From the NCBI GenBank assembly GCA_037385045.1, contig JARRNJ010000042.1, forward strand, positions 1-56,735: a DNA stretch of 56,735 nt, in the 5' to 3' direction. The notes under the pieces are model-generated. The model searched no databases and was not told where the DNA came from. It was given only the letters and a program-made list of their open reading frames with translations. This document shows positions 9,549 through 19,667 of this stretch, in pieces. A program made the position numbers and the translations under genes. The stretch is from JARRNJ01 sp037385045 (GTDB lineage: Bacteria > Pseudomonadota > Gammaproteobacteria > JASBUN01). Position 1 is the first letter of the stretch, and each line of letters opens with the position of its first letter.

Positions 9549-9595
9549 AGCGGACTTGATTTTCGCATGCAGTACCTATTTCGGGAGTTGGACCC

Positions 9596-10206
9596 ATGCC
9601 GCAGGCAAAAAAGAAGACCGTGAAGGCTTCTAAGACGACCGCCGGAACCAAGGCGACGGCCAAAACCAAGGCGAGCGCCAAGAGCAAGGCAAGCGCCAAG
9701 AGCAAGGTAACCACCAAGGCCAAGGCAACGGCCAAGAAGACCAGCGCGAAAAAAGCCACCGCGTCGACGGCCAAGAAAACCGCCAAGGCCCCGGCGAAGA
9801 CGGCCAAGCGGGCCGCCGCCGCAACGAAAACGGGCGCACCTGCCAACGAGGGCACTCTGGTAGCCGGGTTCATGCCTTATATGCCGAAAAAGGGCGAAGA
9901 ATACATGAGCCCGGAGCAGGAGGACCATTTCCGGGGACTGCTGCGGGCATGGAAACGGGAGCTGATGGAAGAAGTGGACCGCACCGTGCACCACATGCAG
10001 GACGAAGCGGCGAACTTTCCCGACCCCAATGACCGCGCCACCCAGGAATCGGAGTTCAGCCTCGAGCTGCGCGCGCGCGACCGGGAGCGCAAACTGATCA
10101 AAAAGATTGACGAGGCGTTGAACCGCATCGACATCGGCGAATACGGCTTCTGCTGTGCATTGACTGCAAGACCCTGGACGAGATCCGCGAAAAGCAGATG
10201 GGCTGA
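9596..10206 (+). pseudogene. dksA: RNA polymerase-binding regulator DksA, zinc finger deleted and frameshifted
   Basis: DksA enters the RNA polymerase secondary channel and works with ppGpp. This copy has an 85-residue Lys/Ala/Thr-rich N-terminal extension, then the normal coiled-coil domain (MSPEQEDHFRGLL, the tip aspartates in FPDPNDRATQ, LRARDRERKLIKKI). After the first zinc cysteine (codon 10151-10153) the sequence jumps to what is normally the second CxxC: in another frame 10156-10206 reads C-I-D-C-K-T-L-D-E-I-R-E-K-Q-M-G-stop. About 19 codons plus one base, including the second cysteine and the usual GEPIG...RPTA loop, are absent. The open frame itself runs on to 10282 with unrelated residues, through a terminator hairpin and into the next gene. 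The start ATG has GGGAG upstream. Whether the loss is real or an assembly error cannot be told from one sequence. Confidence 0.88.
9608..9835 (+). repeat. Lys/Ala-rich low-complexity repeat coding for the DksA tail
   Basis: Degenerate units of the form AAGGC(A/C)A(G/C)CGCCAA encode repeated K-A/T/S steps such as TKASAKSK and ASAKSKVTTK. The tail is strongly basic and resembles histone-H1-like or AlgP-like tails. Such a tail could bind nucleic acid. That is an inference from composition only. Confidence 0.7.
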
Positions 10207-10214
10207 TCCCTTGT

Positions 10215-10239
10215 CCGGGCGGCTTATGCCGTCCGGTTT
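10215..10239 (+). terminator. Terminator-like hairpin after the native dksA stop
   Basis: CCGGGCGGC at 10215-10223 pairs with GCCGTCCGG at 10228-10236 (one G-U pair) around a TTAT loop, followed by TTT. It lies just after the TGA at 10204-10206. This supports that TGA as the original end of dksA rather than the extended frame ending at 10282. Confidence 0.55.
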
Positions 10240-10269
10240 CCGCGGCCGACGCACAGCAACGGCGAATCC

Positions 10270-10935
10270 ATGGACGTGTTAGAGGCAATCACGGGACGGG
10301 CTTCGACGCGCGCGTTCCTGGACACCCCGGTAAGCCCCGCCACGGTGTCCGCGGTGTTGGACGTGGCGCGCTGGGCCCCGTCCGGTGTCAACACCCAGCC
10401 GTGGCACGTGGCGGTGATCGGCGACGAAAACCGGCGCCGCATCAGCCGTGCCATCGTCCAGGCCCGCGAGGCCGACACCCCGCCCAATCCCGACTACGAC
10501 TACTATCCCAGACAGTGGCGGGAACCGTACAAAACCCGGCGCCTGCGCTGCGGGCTGGCCCTCTACGGCGCCCTGGACATCGCCCGAAACGACCGCGCCG
10601 CCCGCAAAGCGGCATGGTACCGCAACTACTCATTTTTCGGCGCCCCGGTCGGCCTGCTGTTCTTCATCGACCGCGACCTGACCACGGGCTCCTGGCTGGA
10701 CATGGGCATGTTCCTGCAGAGCGTGATGCTCGCCGCCCGCAGCCACGGTCTGGCCACCTGCCCCCAGGCCTCGCTGGCGGAATATCCCGATCTGGTTCGC
10801 GGCATTCTGCAGCTGCCCCCCAGCCGCGCCCTCGTCTGCGGCATAGCGCTCGGCTATGCTGATGCCAATGCGCCAGTCAACCGCTACCGCACCGAGCGGG
10901 AACCGGTCGAGGCGTTCACCCAGTGGTTTGACTGA
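10270..10935 (+). CDS. Nitroreductase-family flavoprotein
   Basis: A 221-aa protein of the FMN-dependent nitroreductase superfamily, which uses NAD(P)H to reduce nitro groups, quinones or other acceptors. The N-terminal FMN-phosphate pattern is ITGRASTRAF, the ARWAPSGVNTQPWHV stretch is the family's flavin-binding element, and the C-terminal half contains DMGMFLQSVMLAARSHGLATCPQ and CGIALGYADANAPVNRYRTER, both typical. It starts at ATG 10270, 64 bases after the native dksA stop, and precedes gluQ by 24 bases on the same strand, so it may be cotranscribed with gluQ. The physiological substrate is unknown. Confidence 0.9.
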   Translation: MDVLEAITGRASTRAFLDTPVSPATVSAVLDVARWAPSGVNTQPWHVAVIGDENRRRISRAIVQAREADTPPNPDYDYYPRQWREPYKTRRLRCGLALYGALDIARNDRAARKAAWYRNYSFFGAPVGLLFFIDRDLTTGSWLDMGMFLQSVMLAARSHGLATCPQASLAEYPDLVRGILQLPPSRALVCGIALGYADANAPVNRYRTEREPVEAFTQWFD

Positions 10936-10959
10936 GTTTCCGACGAGAACCGGATCGGC

Positions 10960-11877
10960 TTGAGCACCCAAACCCCGGAGTCCCACCCCTATCGGGGCCG
11001 CTTTGCCCCGTCGCCCACCGGAGCGCTGCATATCGGCTCCCTGGTCACCGCCGTGGGCAGTTACCTGCAGGCCCGGGTCCACGGCGGAGACTGGCTGGTA
11101 CGCATCGAGGATCTGGACCCGCCGCGCGAGAAACCGGGTGCGGCCGACCGGATGCTGCGCACCCTGGAAGCATTCGGGATGCTTTGGGACGGCGAAGTCC
11201 GCTATCAGAGCCGGCGTTCCGAAGCCTATGAATACGCCCTCGACCGGCTGCGCCGGGAGGGCCTCACCTATCCCTGCGCCTGCAGCCGCCGGGAGATCAG
11301 CGAACGCCAAAACGCAGGCGGCGGGCCGCTGATCTACCCGGGCACCTGCCGCCGCGGGCTGCCCCCCGGGCGGCGCCCGCGTGCCTGGCGGGTGCTCACC
11401 GACGCCGACCCGCTCCAGTTCACCGACCGCATTCAGGGACATCGGGTCTCGCGCCTGGATCAGGAATGCGGCGACTTTGTCATCCGCCGCGCCGACGGGT
11501 GGTTTGCCTACCAGCTCGCAGTGGTGATCGATGACGCGGACCAGGGCATTACCGAGATCGTGCGCGGATGTGACCTGCTGGAGTCAACGCCGCGGCAGAT
11601 CCACCTGCAACGGCTGCTGGGACTGGCGACGCCGGACTATGCTCACCTGCCGCTGGTGCTCGACGAGCACGGACACAAACTCAGCAAACAGGACCGGGCC
11701 GCACCGGTGGACCCCCGGCGGCCCGGCCAGGCACTGTACCGGGCGCTGGCGTTCCTGGGCCAGTCGCCACCTTCCGGGTTGACCGGCGCCGGTGTCGAGG
11801 TGTTGTGGGCCTGGGCCCTGGAACACTGGCAGCTGCGGCGGGTGCCGCCGGTGGGTGGACGCCCCGACCAGGGCTGA
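10960..11877 (+). CDS. gluQ: Glutamyl-Q tRNA(Asp) synthetase GluQ-RS
   Basis: GluQ-RS activates glutamate without tRNA and attaches it to the queuosine of tRNA(Asp). The 305-aa protein is a truncated class I glutamyl-tRNA synthetase. It has the HIGH-like GRFAPSPTGALHIGSL, the glutamate-site segment RIEDLDPPR, zinc ligands in CACSRRE and the YPGTCR stretch, and the KMSKS-like HKLSKQ. There is no anticodon-binding domain, as expected. The only good start is TTG at 10960. Location after dksA is classic for this gene in gammaproteobacteria, although here a nitroreductase gene is inserted. It is functionally linked to queF in the same window, since both serve queuosine-modified tRNA. Confidence 0.94.
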   Translation: MSTQTPESHPYRGRFAPSPTGALHIGSLVTAVGSYLQARVHGGDWLVRIEDLDPPREKPGAADRMLRTLEAFGMLWDGEVRYQSRRSEAYEYALDRLRREGLTYPCACSRREISERQNAGGGPLIYPGTCRRGLPPGRRPRAWRVLTDADPLQFTDRIQGHRVSRLDQECGDFVIRRADGWFAYQLAVVIDDADQGITEIVRGCDLLESTPRQIHLQRLLGLATPDYAHLPLVLDEHGHKLSKQDRAAPVDPRRPGQALYRALAFLGQSPPSGLTGAGVEVLWAWALEHWQLRRVPPVGGRPDQG

Positions 11878-12180
11878 GATTCACGTATTTACGTGATTAA
11901 ACAAGGCGAAATAACTTAATAATAACTTATATTATTATACAATGTATTGATCTGTTTGTTTTTTAACATATTGCTTCAAGCGTTATGGTTTCACTCATTT
12001 CGAGAACTCTACTCCATTAGACTGATTCATAATGGAATTACAGTTTTGCAGACGCTCGAAGATGTGGGGACCGCGCCGCTCCGTTGCGCCACATGCCGTG
12101 GCGTCGGTGGCCCCGGATGAATCCATAAAATAGTTCCGGTAGTGTTACGCTCTGTAACACGGGGTGCTACCCTACCGGGT
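11878..12180. other. AT-rich intergenic region with three dyads
   Basis: No gene is visible. The first half is strikingly AT-rich for this genome. It holds two near-perfect palindromes: TCACGTA-TT-TACGTGA at 11881-11896, directly behind the gluQ stop, and TAATAATA-ACTTA-TATTATTA at 11917-11937. The second half holds a possible -10 box TAAAAT at 12126-12131 and the GTTAC-N5-GTAAC dyad described separately. It is the promoter region of the kinase operon. Confidence 0.7.
12142..12160. promoter_or_regulatory. GTTAC-N5-GTAAC operator candidate before the CbrA-like operon
   Basis: GTGTTAC and GTAACAC form perfect 7-bp arms around five bases, 20 bases before the first start codon of the operon. The core GTTAC-N5-GTAAC recurs at 17200-17214 before the symporter gene. 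Half sites of the type TGTTAC/GTAACA are reported for Pseudomonas CbrB (from memory), which makes autoregulation by the adjacent activator plausible. Confidence 0.5.
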
Positions 12181-12372
12181 ATGCTTGGACCGAGCGAACC
12201 TGACAAACATCTCGACCGGGTCATCCTGCTGTTCATGCTGGCCCTGTTGCTGTTCGCATCGCCGCTGGTGGCGTGGTGGTCGGCACCCGGGCGCCCCTGG
12301 TTCTTGCCCTACCTGCTGTGGCTGCTGGTGATTGTGCTGGGCCTGTGGCTGCAGTGGAGGCGGCGTGAATGA
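12181..12372 (+). CDS. Small two-helix membrane protein ahead of the CbrA-like kinase
   Basis: A 63-aa protein with two predicted transmembrane helices (about residues 12-31, LLFMLALLLFASPLVAWW, and 38-58, PYLLWLLVIVLGLWLQW) and a basic C-terminus RRRE. I chose the ATG at 12181, which gives MLGPSEPDKHLDRVILL. The upstream in-frame ATG at 12142 would lie inside the dyad. Its stop overlaps the kinase start (ATGA), so the two are translationally coupled. No enzymatic motif is seen. A small partner of the SLC5-like kinase is a reasonable guess, by analogy with small membrane proteins that precede sodium:solute symporters. The family is not recognised with certainty. Confidence 0.75.
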   Translation: MLGPSEPDKHLDRVILLFMLALLLFASPLVAWWSAPGRPWFLPYLLWLLVIVLGLWLQWRRRE

Positions 12373-15337
12373 CCACCCTCCAGCTCACCGCCCTGTTTGC
12401 CATCGGCGTGAGCTATCTGCTGATCCTGTTTCTCATTGCTCACATCACCGAACGCGGCTGGCTGCCGGAACGGCTGATCCGGCACCCGGCCATCTACGTG
12501 CTCTCCCTGGGCGTCTACGCCACCTCCTGGAGCTTCTACGGCAGTGTCGGGTTCGCCCAGTCGCAGGGATACAACTTCCTGACCATCTATCTCGGCGTGA
12601 CGCTGGCCTTCGTGCTGGCCCCGGTGGTGCTGCAGCCGGTGCTGCGCCTGACCCGCGAGTTCCAGCTCTCGTCGCTGGCTGACGTATTTGCATTTCGCTA
12701 TCGAAGCCAGCTGGTCGGCGTTCTGGTTACCGTGTTCATGCTGGCCGGCTCCCTTCCCTACCTGGCCCTGCAGATCCGTGCCGTGACCGAGTCGGTGCGC
12801 GTGTTGACCGACGAGGTTGCGCCGGCCGAGCTCGCTTTCATCTTCTGCGCGACCCTCACGCTGTTCGCCATTCTGTTCGGCGCGCGTCACACGTCCGCCC
12901 GGGAAAAACACCAGGGACTGGTGGTGGCCATCGCCTTCGAATCCCTGGTCAAGGTCACGGCGCTGATGGCCGCCGGGCTGTTCGCAGTATTCGGCGTCTT
13001 CGGCGGACCGGGAGGACTCGGGCAATGGCTGCAGCAGCACCCGGAGGCGGTCGAGGCGCTGTATGCGCCCGTTCGCGACGGCCCGTGGACCACCTTGCTG
13101 CTGTTGTCGTTCGCCGCCGCGTTCCTGCTGCCGCGCCAGTTTCACATGACGTTCACGGAAAACTTTCATGAGCGCTCGCTTTCGGTGGCCAGTTGGGCCT
13201 TTCCCCTGCTGCTGCTGTTGTTGAACGTGTCCATCCCGCCGCTGTTGTGGGCGGGCATGGCCCGCGACCTGTCGACCAGCCCGGATTACTATGTTCTGGG
13301 CATCACCCTGAACAGCGGCTCGACCGTGCTGCCGGCATTGGTGTTCCTGGGCGGGCTTTCGGCGGCCAGCGCCATGATGATCGTCACCAGCCTGGCGCTT
13401 TCCTCCATGTGCCTGAACCACCTATTACTACCGGCGAGCTACCCGGATCCGCAGGTGGATCTGTTCCGCTGGCTGCTGTGGGGACGGCGCATGATCATCG
13501 CCGTCATTATCATGCTGGGCTACGGGTTCTACCTGCTGCTGGAACACAACCAGGGGCTGGTACAGCTGGGCCTGATCTCGTTCGTGGCGGTGGCGCAGTT
13601 CCTGCCCGGCGTGGTCGGGCTGCTGTACTGGCGGCGGGCCACCCGCTTCGGTTTCGTCGCCGGCCTGCTCGGCGGCGGCGCGGTCTGGGCCCTGGCGCTG
13701 CTCGTGCCCCTGCTGCAGCATTCGGGGATGCTCGGCACCCGCCTGGAACTCGAGCCGTGGATGGACCAACTGCGCCTGGGCAAGTGGGACTTCGCCACCT
13801 TCTGGTCGCTGGCGGTCAACGGTGTATTGTTCGTCGTCGGTTCGCTGCTCACCCGGCCGAGTCCGGAAGAGGAGGAAGCCGCGCTGGCCTGCAGCCGCGA
13901 AACCATGGCGCCGCCGCCGGGGGTGGTGGACGCCAACTCACCGGCGCAGTTCGAACAGCGCCTGGCCCGCATCATCGGCGATGACGCGGCACGGCAGCAG
14001 GTCAGCCAGGCGTTGGCGGACCTGCGCATGAGCCGCGGCGAGCGGCGTCCCAACGAGCTCGGACGCCTGCGCGAACGAATCGAACGCAACCTTTCGGGAC
14101 TCCTGGGACCCCTGCTGGCACGCATGATCGTGGACCAGCGCCTGGCCACGGACCACAAAGCCCAACTGGCCCTGTCCACCAACGTGCGCTTCATCGAGCA
14201 GCGCCTGGAGGCCTCCAACACGCGGCTGCAAGGGCTGGCCGCCGAACTCGACACCTTGCGTCGCTACCACCGTCAGATCCTCCAGGACCTGCCCCTCGGG
14301 GTGTGCTCGCTGGGAGCCGACCAGCAGATCGTGATATGGAACCTGGCCATGGAGCTGTTGTCCGGGATCGAACGGCGCACGGCGGTGGGCGCCTGCCTCT
14401 CGGACTTGCCGGCGCCCTGGGGCGGGTTGTTGAGCGGCTTCCTGGATACCCGCGACCGTCACGTCCGCAAACGGCGCATCGACCACGACGGCCATACCCG
14501 CTGGTTCAACCTGCACCAATCGTCCATCGAGGACCCGGGCAGCGGCCTTGCCGGCAAAGGCGGCACGGTACTGCTGATCGAAGACCTGACCGACCTGCAG
14601 ACCCTGGAGGCGGAACTGGCTCACAGCGAACGCCTGGCCTCCATCGGACGCCTGGCCGCCGCCGTGGCCCACGAAATCGGTAACCCGGTGACCGGCATCG
14701 CCTGCCTGGCCCAGAACCTGCGCGAGGATTGTGATACGGCGCCGGTGCAGAAAGACCTCGACCAGATTCTGACTCAGACCGCCCGCATCAGTGAAATTGT
14801 CCAGGCGCTGGTCAACTTCAGCCACGGCGGCACCGTCAGCGAACACCAAGCCGCGCCCCTTTGCTTGAAGGAATGCATTGACGACGCTATCCGGCTGATC
14901 CGGTTATGCCGCTCGGGCAAACGCGCCGAGATCGCCAGCGAGTGCCCGGCCGATCTGACGGTTTTCGGCGACCGCCAGCGGCTGTCACAGGTGTTCGTAA
15001 ACCTGCTTAGCAACGCCTGCGATGCATCGCAGCCCGGCGACCGGGTCGAAGTGGTGGCGCGGGTATCCACGCGCGGCGTAGCGATTGAGATCTGTGATCA
15101 GGGGCCGGGAATTCCCGCCGAACTGCGGCAGCGGGTGTTCGAACCGTTCTTCACCACCAAGCCCCCGGGCGAGGGAACCGGCCTCGGCCTGCCGATGGTA
15201 TACAACATCGTCCAGCAGCACGGCGGCAGCGTCGCCCTCCAGCCTGCAGAGCAAGGCGGAACGCGGGTGGAAATCCTTCTGCCGAACAGCGTCCCGGCGC
15301 GCCCGGCGGCCCGCTCCAACGACATGGTGGACCCGGT

Positions 15338-15341
<4 letters not shown>
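12369..15341 (+). CDS. CbrA-like sensor histidine kinase with SLC5 transporter domain
   Basis: A 990-aa inner-membrane protein. Residues 1 to about 480 form a 12-13 helix module related to sodium:solute symporters (opening VSYLLILFLIAHITERG, then ATSWSFYGSVGFAQSQGYNFL). A cytoplasmic linker and a PAS domain follow (about 625-735, ILQDLPLGVCSLGADQQIVIWN). HisKA has the phospho-acceptor His768 in AHEIGNP, and HATPase_c shows the N-box LLSNACDAS, DQGPGIP, FFTTKPPGEGTGLGL. This architecture is that of CbrA, which with CbrB controls carbon/nitrogen use in Pseudomonas, and of the related acetate sensor CrbS. It overlaps the preceding small gene and the following response-regulator gene by four bases each. 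The sensed ligand is unknown; histidine, acetate or internal signals are candidates from homologues. Confidence 0.9.
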
Positions 15342-16680
<1,339 letters not shown>

Positions 16681-16684
<4 letters not shown>

Positions 16685-17130
16685 ACGGCTCAGCGTCCCA
16701 GGACCCATTCGTACAGGCCTACGGCGGCAGCTTCGTCAACATGCTGCGTTGGGAACAACTGGAACGTCTGTGGCAGACAATCCGCCGCCGGACCGACCGG
16801 GACTGGTACCTGTACGCGGTGGGTGAGGCCCCGCCCACCGAACCGGCGGACCCGGAACAGCTGCAGCGTTTCCTGGACGAAGTCGACGCACTGCTGCGCC
16901 GCGAACACGACGAGGACTACTGCGGCATCGTCTATGCCGACGATCCGGAGCAACCACATTACGTCAAGATCTATGACCCCAACAATCTCGGCTCCGTGTG
17001 TGGCTCCAGCGGCGCCCCGCCACCGTTTCCCGGCTGGATACTGTCGACCCTGCGCCCCGTGGATCTCAACGTTGCCTTGCCGCCGCCCGGCAACCGCCGG
17101 CGCTGGTGGAAGAGATTGTTCGGCGCCTGA
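16681..17130 (+). CDS. Uncharacterised protein cotranscribed with the CbrAB-like pair
   Basis: A 149-aa soluble protein, not recognised. It begins at ATG 16681, overlapping the activator stop by four bases, so it is translated with the two-component pair. The sequence is rich in acidic and aromatic residues (WEQLERLWQTIRRRTDRDWYLYAVGE, then FLDEVDALLRREHDEDYCGIVYADD), with two cysteines and a proline-rich, basic C-terminus ending RRRWWKRLFGA. There is no signal peptide or membrane helix. The middle segment YVKIYDPNNLGSVCG could be part of a compact alpha/beta fold. Because it is the last gene of a sensor-regulator operon it may modulate signalling or a transporter, but that is context only. 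Confidence 0.8.
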
Positions 17131-17173
17131 GTTCCCACTCCCCGCATCGCGGTAGCCGCGCCTGCATCTGCGG

Positions 17174-17215
17174 CCGTTACGAATTTACCCACCAATACCG
17201 TTACGATGCGTAACG
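17174..17215. promoter_or_regulatory. Operator candidate before the symporter: direct and inverted CGTTACG repeats
   Basis: CCGTTACGA occurs at 17174-17182 and again at 17198-17206, exactly 24 bases apart. The second copy forms a palindrome CGTTACG-ATG-CGTAACG (17199-17215), giving the same GTTAC-N5-GTAAC core as before the kinase operon. It lies about 100 bases upstream of a -24/-12-like sequence, a normal distance for a sigma54 enhancer site. Confidence 0.52.
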
Positions 17216-17288
17216 AACCCCCCGATATATCTTCTGTTTCACGTTAATAGATAGCCTTAATTTACTGTTTTTATTGATTCGCCGGCTG

Positions 17289-17303
17289 CGGCATGAATCT
17301 CGC
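17289..17303 (+). promoter_or_regulatory. Possible sigma54 (-24/-12) promoter of the symporter gene
   Basis: CGGCATGAATCTCGC has GG and GC at the strict 10-base spacing of sigma54 promoters and keeps GGCA and G at the -24 side and T.GC at the -12 side. It differs from the consensus at three positions. The adjacent activator is sigma54-dependent and the dyad lies upstream. This is suggestive but weak on its own. Confidence 0.35.
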
Positions 17304-17403
17304 AGTAAGACCGCTCGTGGTCGGAGGCCACCGCAGCTCATCCGGCAATGCCACGGGTTGGGTCGCGCTCACAAAACGCCAATTAGAAACGAAGGTGACG
17401 CTT

Positions 17404-19362
17404 ATGGATGCGAAAATCGTTTGGCTGTTCGTATTCGTTGCGTTGTACTGGGGCTACTGCATCTTCTGGGGAGTAAAAGGTGCATTGTCGGCCAGGACCG
17501 CATCGGATTATTTCATCGCCGGCCGCAGGATTTCCCTGTGGGTATTCGTGCTGGCGGCCACTGCCACGTCATTCTCGGGCTGGACTTTCATGGGCCATCC
17601 CGGGCTGCTCTACCGGGACGGCTTCCAGTACGCCTATGCGTCATTCTACGCCATCACCATTCCATTTACGGGCGTCATCTTTCTCAAACGACAGTGGATG
17701 CTGGGCAAGCGCTTCGGGTTTGTCACGCCCGGTGAGATGCTCTCCAGCTACTTCAAGTCCGACGCCATCCGCCTGCTGACGGTACTGGTGGCGCTGATCT
17801 TCTCGGTGCCCTATCTCGGCATCCAGCTGCGCGCTTCCGGTTTCCTGTTCAACGTCCTCACCGACGGCATGCTCGGTGTCGAAGCCGGCATGTGGCTGCT
17901 CTCGGCAGTGGTGCTGATCTACGTCGCCTCGGGCGGCCTGCGGGCGGTGGCCTACGTGGACACCATGCAGGCCATTTTGCTGGCTCTGGGTATCGTGGTG
18001 ATCGGCATCATCGCGCTAAACGCCGTCGGCGGCTGGGACCGTCTGAACCAGGGCATCGCCGCCCTGGCGCAATTCGATCCCAAGCGGACACCGGACGGCT
18101 ACAGCCATTACATCGCCATTCCCGGCGTGATCCAGTTCGTCAGCGCCGGGCCCAGCGCCACCGGCGGCGCCTGGACCGGCATGATGGTCCTGACCTACAT
18201 GTTCGCCCTGATGGGCATTCAGTCGGCTCCGGCATTTTCCATGTGGGCCTTCTCCAACCACAGCCCCAAGCCGTTCGCGCCCCAGCAGGTCTGGGCCTCT
18301 TCGTTCGGCATCGGTCTGATCCTGATGGTGTTCACGGCCATGCAGGGCCTGGGGGCGCACTTTCTCGGCGCCGATCTCAAGTTCATGGCCGCTCACCCGG
18401 ACCTGGTCAACAACGTCATGGGGGCCGGCCTGCAGGGCAAGGACCTCATGGCGTCGGCCGGCAAGCAAGGCATGCTGGTGCCGCAGCTGATCCACTTGAT
18501 GTCGGGCACCGCGCCCTGGCTGGTGGGGCTGCTGTCGGTGTGCGCCCTGGCGGCGATGCAGTCCACCGGCGCCGCCTACATGTCCACCGCCGGCGGCATG
18601 CTGACCCGGGACGTGCTCAAACGTTACCTGATGCCCAACGCCACCCATGCCCAGCAGAAGCTGTGGGGCCGGGTTGGCGTGGCGGTCATCGTGCTGGCCG
18701 CCCTGGTGGTGGCCACCCATGCCACCGACGCCCTGGTGCTGCTGGGCGGCCTGGCGGTCGCCTACGGCTTCCAGATGTGGCCGGCGCTGATCGCTGTCTG
18801 CTGGTGGCCGTGGCTGACCCGCCAGGGCGTGACCGTCGGCCTGATCGCCGGCCTCATTGCCGTGACCCTGACCGAAAGTATCGGCCAGCAGTGGTTCGGC
18901 ATCCACGCGTGGGGACGCTGGCCGTTGACGATGCATTCCGCCGGTTGGGGCATTTTCTTCAATCTCGGGCTGGCCATCATCGTTTCGGCCGTCACTCAGA
19001 ATCGGACCGACACCGAGCACCGGATGACGTTCCACAACTTCCTGCGTGAACATGCCACGCTGTCGCCGGCCAAGAAAAAGCTGGTCCCGACCGCCTGGAT
19101 CGTCACCCTGTTGTGGTTCTTCTTCGGCATCGGTCCCGGCGCGGTCATCGGCAACACCATCTTCGGCAACCCCAATGACGCCACCACCTGGACCTTCGGC
19201 ATGCCGTCGATCTGGGCCTGGCAGCTGTTGTGGTGGGCGCTTGGCGTGGGAATGATGTGGTTCCTGGCCTACAAGATGGAAATGTCCACGGTACCGGAGC
19301 GCGAAGTGGTGGCCCTGCACGAGGACATCGGCGACGTCCACCTGGATGTGGAAAAGCCCTAG
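17404..19362 (+). CDS. Sodium:solute symporter (SLC5/SSS family), probable carboxylate uptake
   Basis: A 652-aa integral membrane protein with about 13 to 15 helices, of the SSS family that couples Na+ to import of small organic solutes. Visible features are DYFIAGRRISLWVFVLAATATSFSGW near the N-terminus, GIQLRASGFLFNVL, and a sodium-site-like stretch in LLSVCALAAMQSTGAAYMSTAGGMLTRD. I chose ATG 17404 because GAAGGTGA precedes it; an in-frame start at 17293 would add 37 hydrophilic residues lying over the promoter. It is longer than ActP-type acetate permeases. Genes for Acs, DUF294 and the DnaQ-like exonuclease follow, which favours acetate or a related short-chain carboxylate. The substrate is inferred from neighbours only. 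Confidence 0.88.
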   Translation: MDAKIVWLFVFVALYWGYCIFWGVKGALSARTASDYFIAGRRISLWVFVLAATATSFSGWTFMGHPGLLYRDGFQYAYASFYAITIPFTGVIFLKRQWMLGKRFGFVTPGEMLSSYFKSDAIRLLTVLVALIFSVPYLGIQLRASGFLFNVLTDGMLGVEAGMWLLSAVVLIYVASGGLRAVAYVDTMQAILLALGIVVIGIIALNAVGGWDRLNQGIAALAQFDPKRTPDGYSHYIAIPGVIQFVSAGPSATGGAWTGMMVLTYMFALMGIQSAPAFSMWAFSNHSPKPFAPQQVWASSFGIGLILMVFTAMQGLGAHFLGADLKFMAAHPDLVNNVMGAGLQGKDLMASAGKQGMLVPQLIHLMSGTAPWLVGLLSVCALAAMQSTGAAYMSTAGGMLTRDVLKRYLMPNATHAQQKLWGRVGVAVIVLAALVVATHATDALVLLGGLAVAYGFQMWPALIAVCWWPWLTRQGVTVGLIAGLIAVTLTESIGQQWFGIHAWGRWPLTMHSAGWGIFFNLGLAIIVSAVTQNRTDTEHRMTFHNFLREHATLSPAKKKLVPTAWIVTLLWFFFGIGPGAVIGNTIFGNPNDATTWTFGMPSIWAWQLLWWALGVGMMWFLAYKMEMSTVPEREVVALHEDIGDVHLDVEKP

Positions 19363-19376
19363 GGCGCCCCGAGGAG

Positions 19377-19402
19377 CGGGGGAAGGGGTTGCCCTTCCCC
19401 CG
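19377..19402 (+). other. Strong intercistronic hairpin after the symporter
   Basis: CGGGGGAAGGG (19377-19387) and CCCTTCCCCCG (19392-19402) form 11 perfect pairs around GTTG. No T-run follows. It may stabilise the symporter mRNA end or cause partial termination before the next, small gene. Confidence 0.5.
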
Positions 19403-19433
19403 CCCTCCTCCGAACCGGCAACGAGGTGTCACA

Positions 19434-19667
19434 ATGGTCTATTTTACGGTCTCGGTCCTGGTGCTGGCTGCGCTACTGTTCATACCGGTCAGCCGGATGA
19501 TCTGGGTGCTCAGCGTCCGCCGCCTGCAGCGCAGGATGAACGTGAAACTGGGGGACGACGGCGTCCGCGGCCAACTGGCGCGGGCGCGATTCCTGGCGGT
19601 ACTGGTGAGCCTGCTGTTCTCGTTCCTGTTCAACCTGAACCTGTTGGGAATGCCCGGCCATGGATGA
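19434..19667 (+). CDS. Small membrane protein of unknown function
   Basis: A 77-aa protein with an N-terminal helix (about residues 2-28, TVSVLVLAALLFIPVSRMIWVL), a basic cytoplasmic loop (RRLQRRMNVKLGDDGVRGQLARARF) and a second helix (about 54-72). The ATG at 19434 follows ACGAGGTGTC, a usable ribosome-binding site. It lies 71 bases after the symporter gene behind a strong hairpin, and its stop overlaps the start of the TPR gene by eight bases. No known domain is recognised. Its constant place between transporter and TPR protein suggests an accessory role, but there is no direct evidence. Confidence 0.75.
   Translation: MVYFTVSVLVLAALLFIPVSRMIWVLSVRRLQRRMNVKLGDDGVRGQLARARFLAVLVSLLFSFLFNLNLLGMPGHG

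Noticed and set aside
10207..10282. C-terminal 25 residues of the extended dksA frame
   Set aside because: They read through a terminator hairpin into the nitroreductase start and have no similarity to DksA. They are a frameshift product.
17131..17290. CrcZ-like small RNA after the CbrB-like gene
   Set aside because: In Pseudomonas crcZ follows cbrB, but here a protein gene follows and the spacer lacks the repeated A-rich Crc/Hfq motifs and a terminator.
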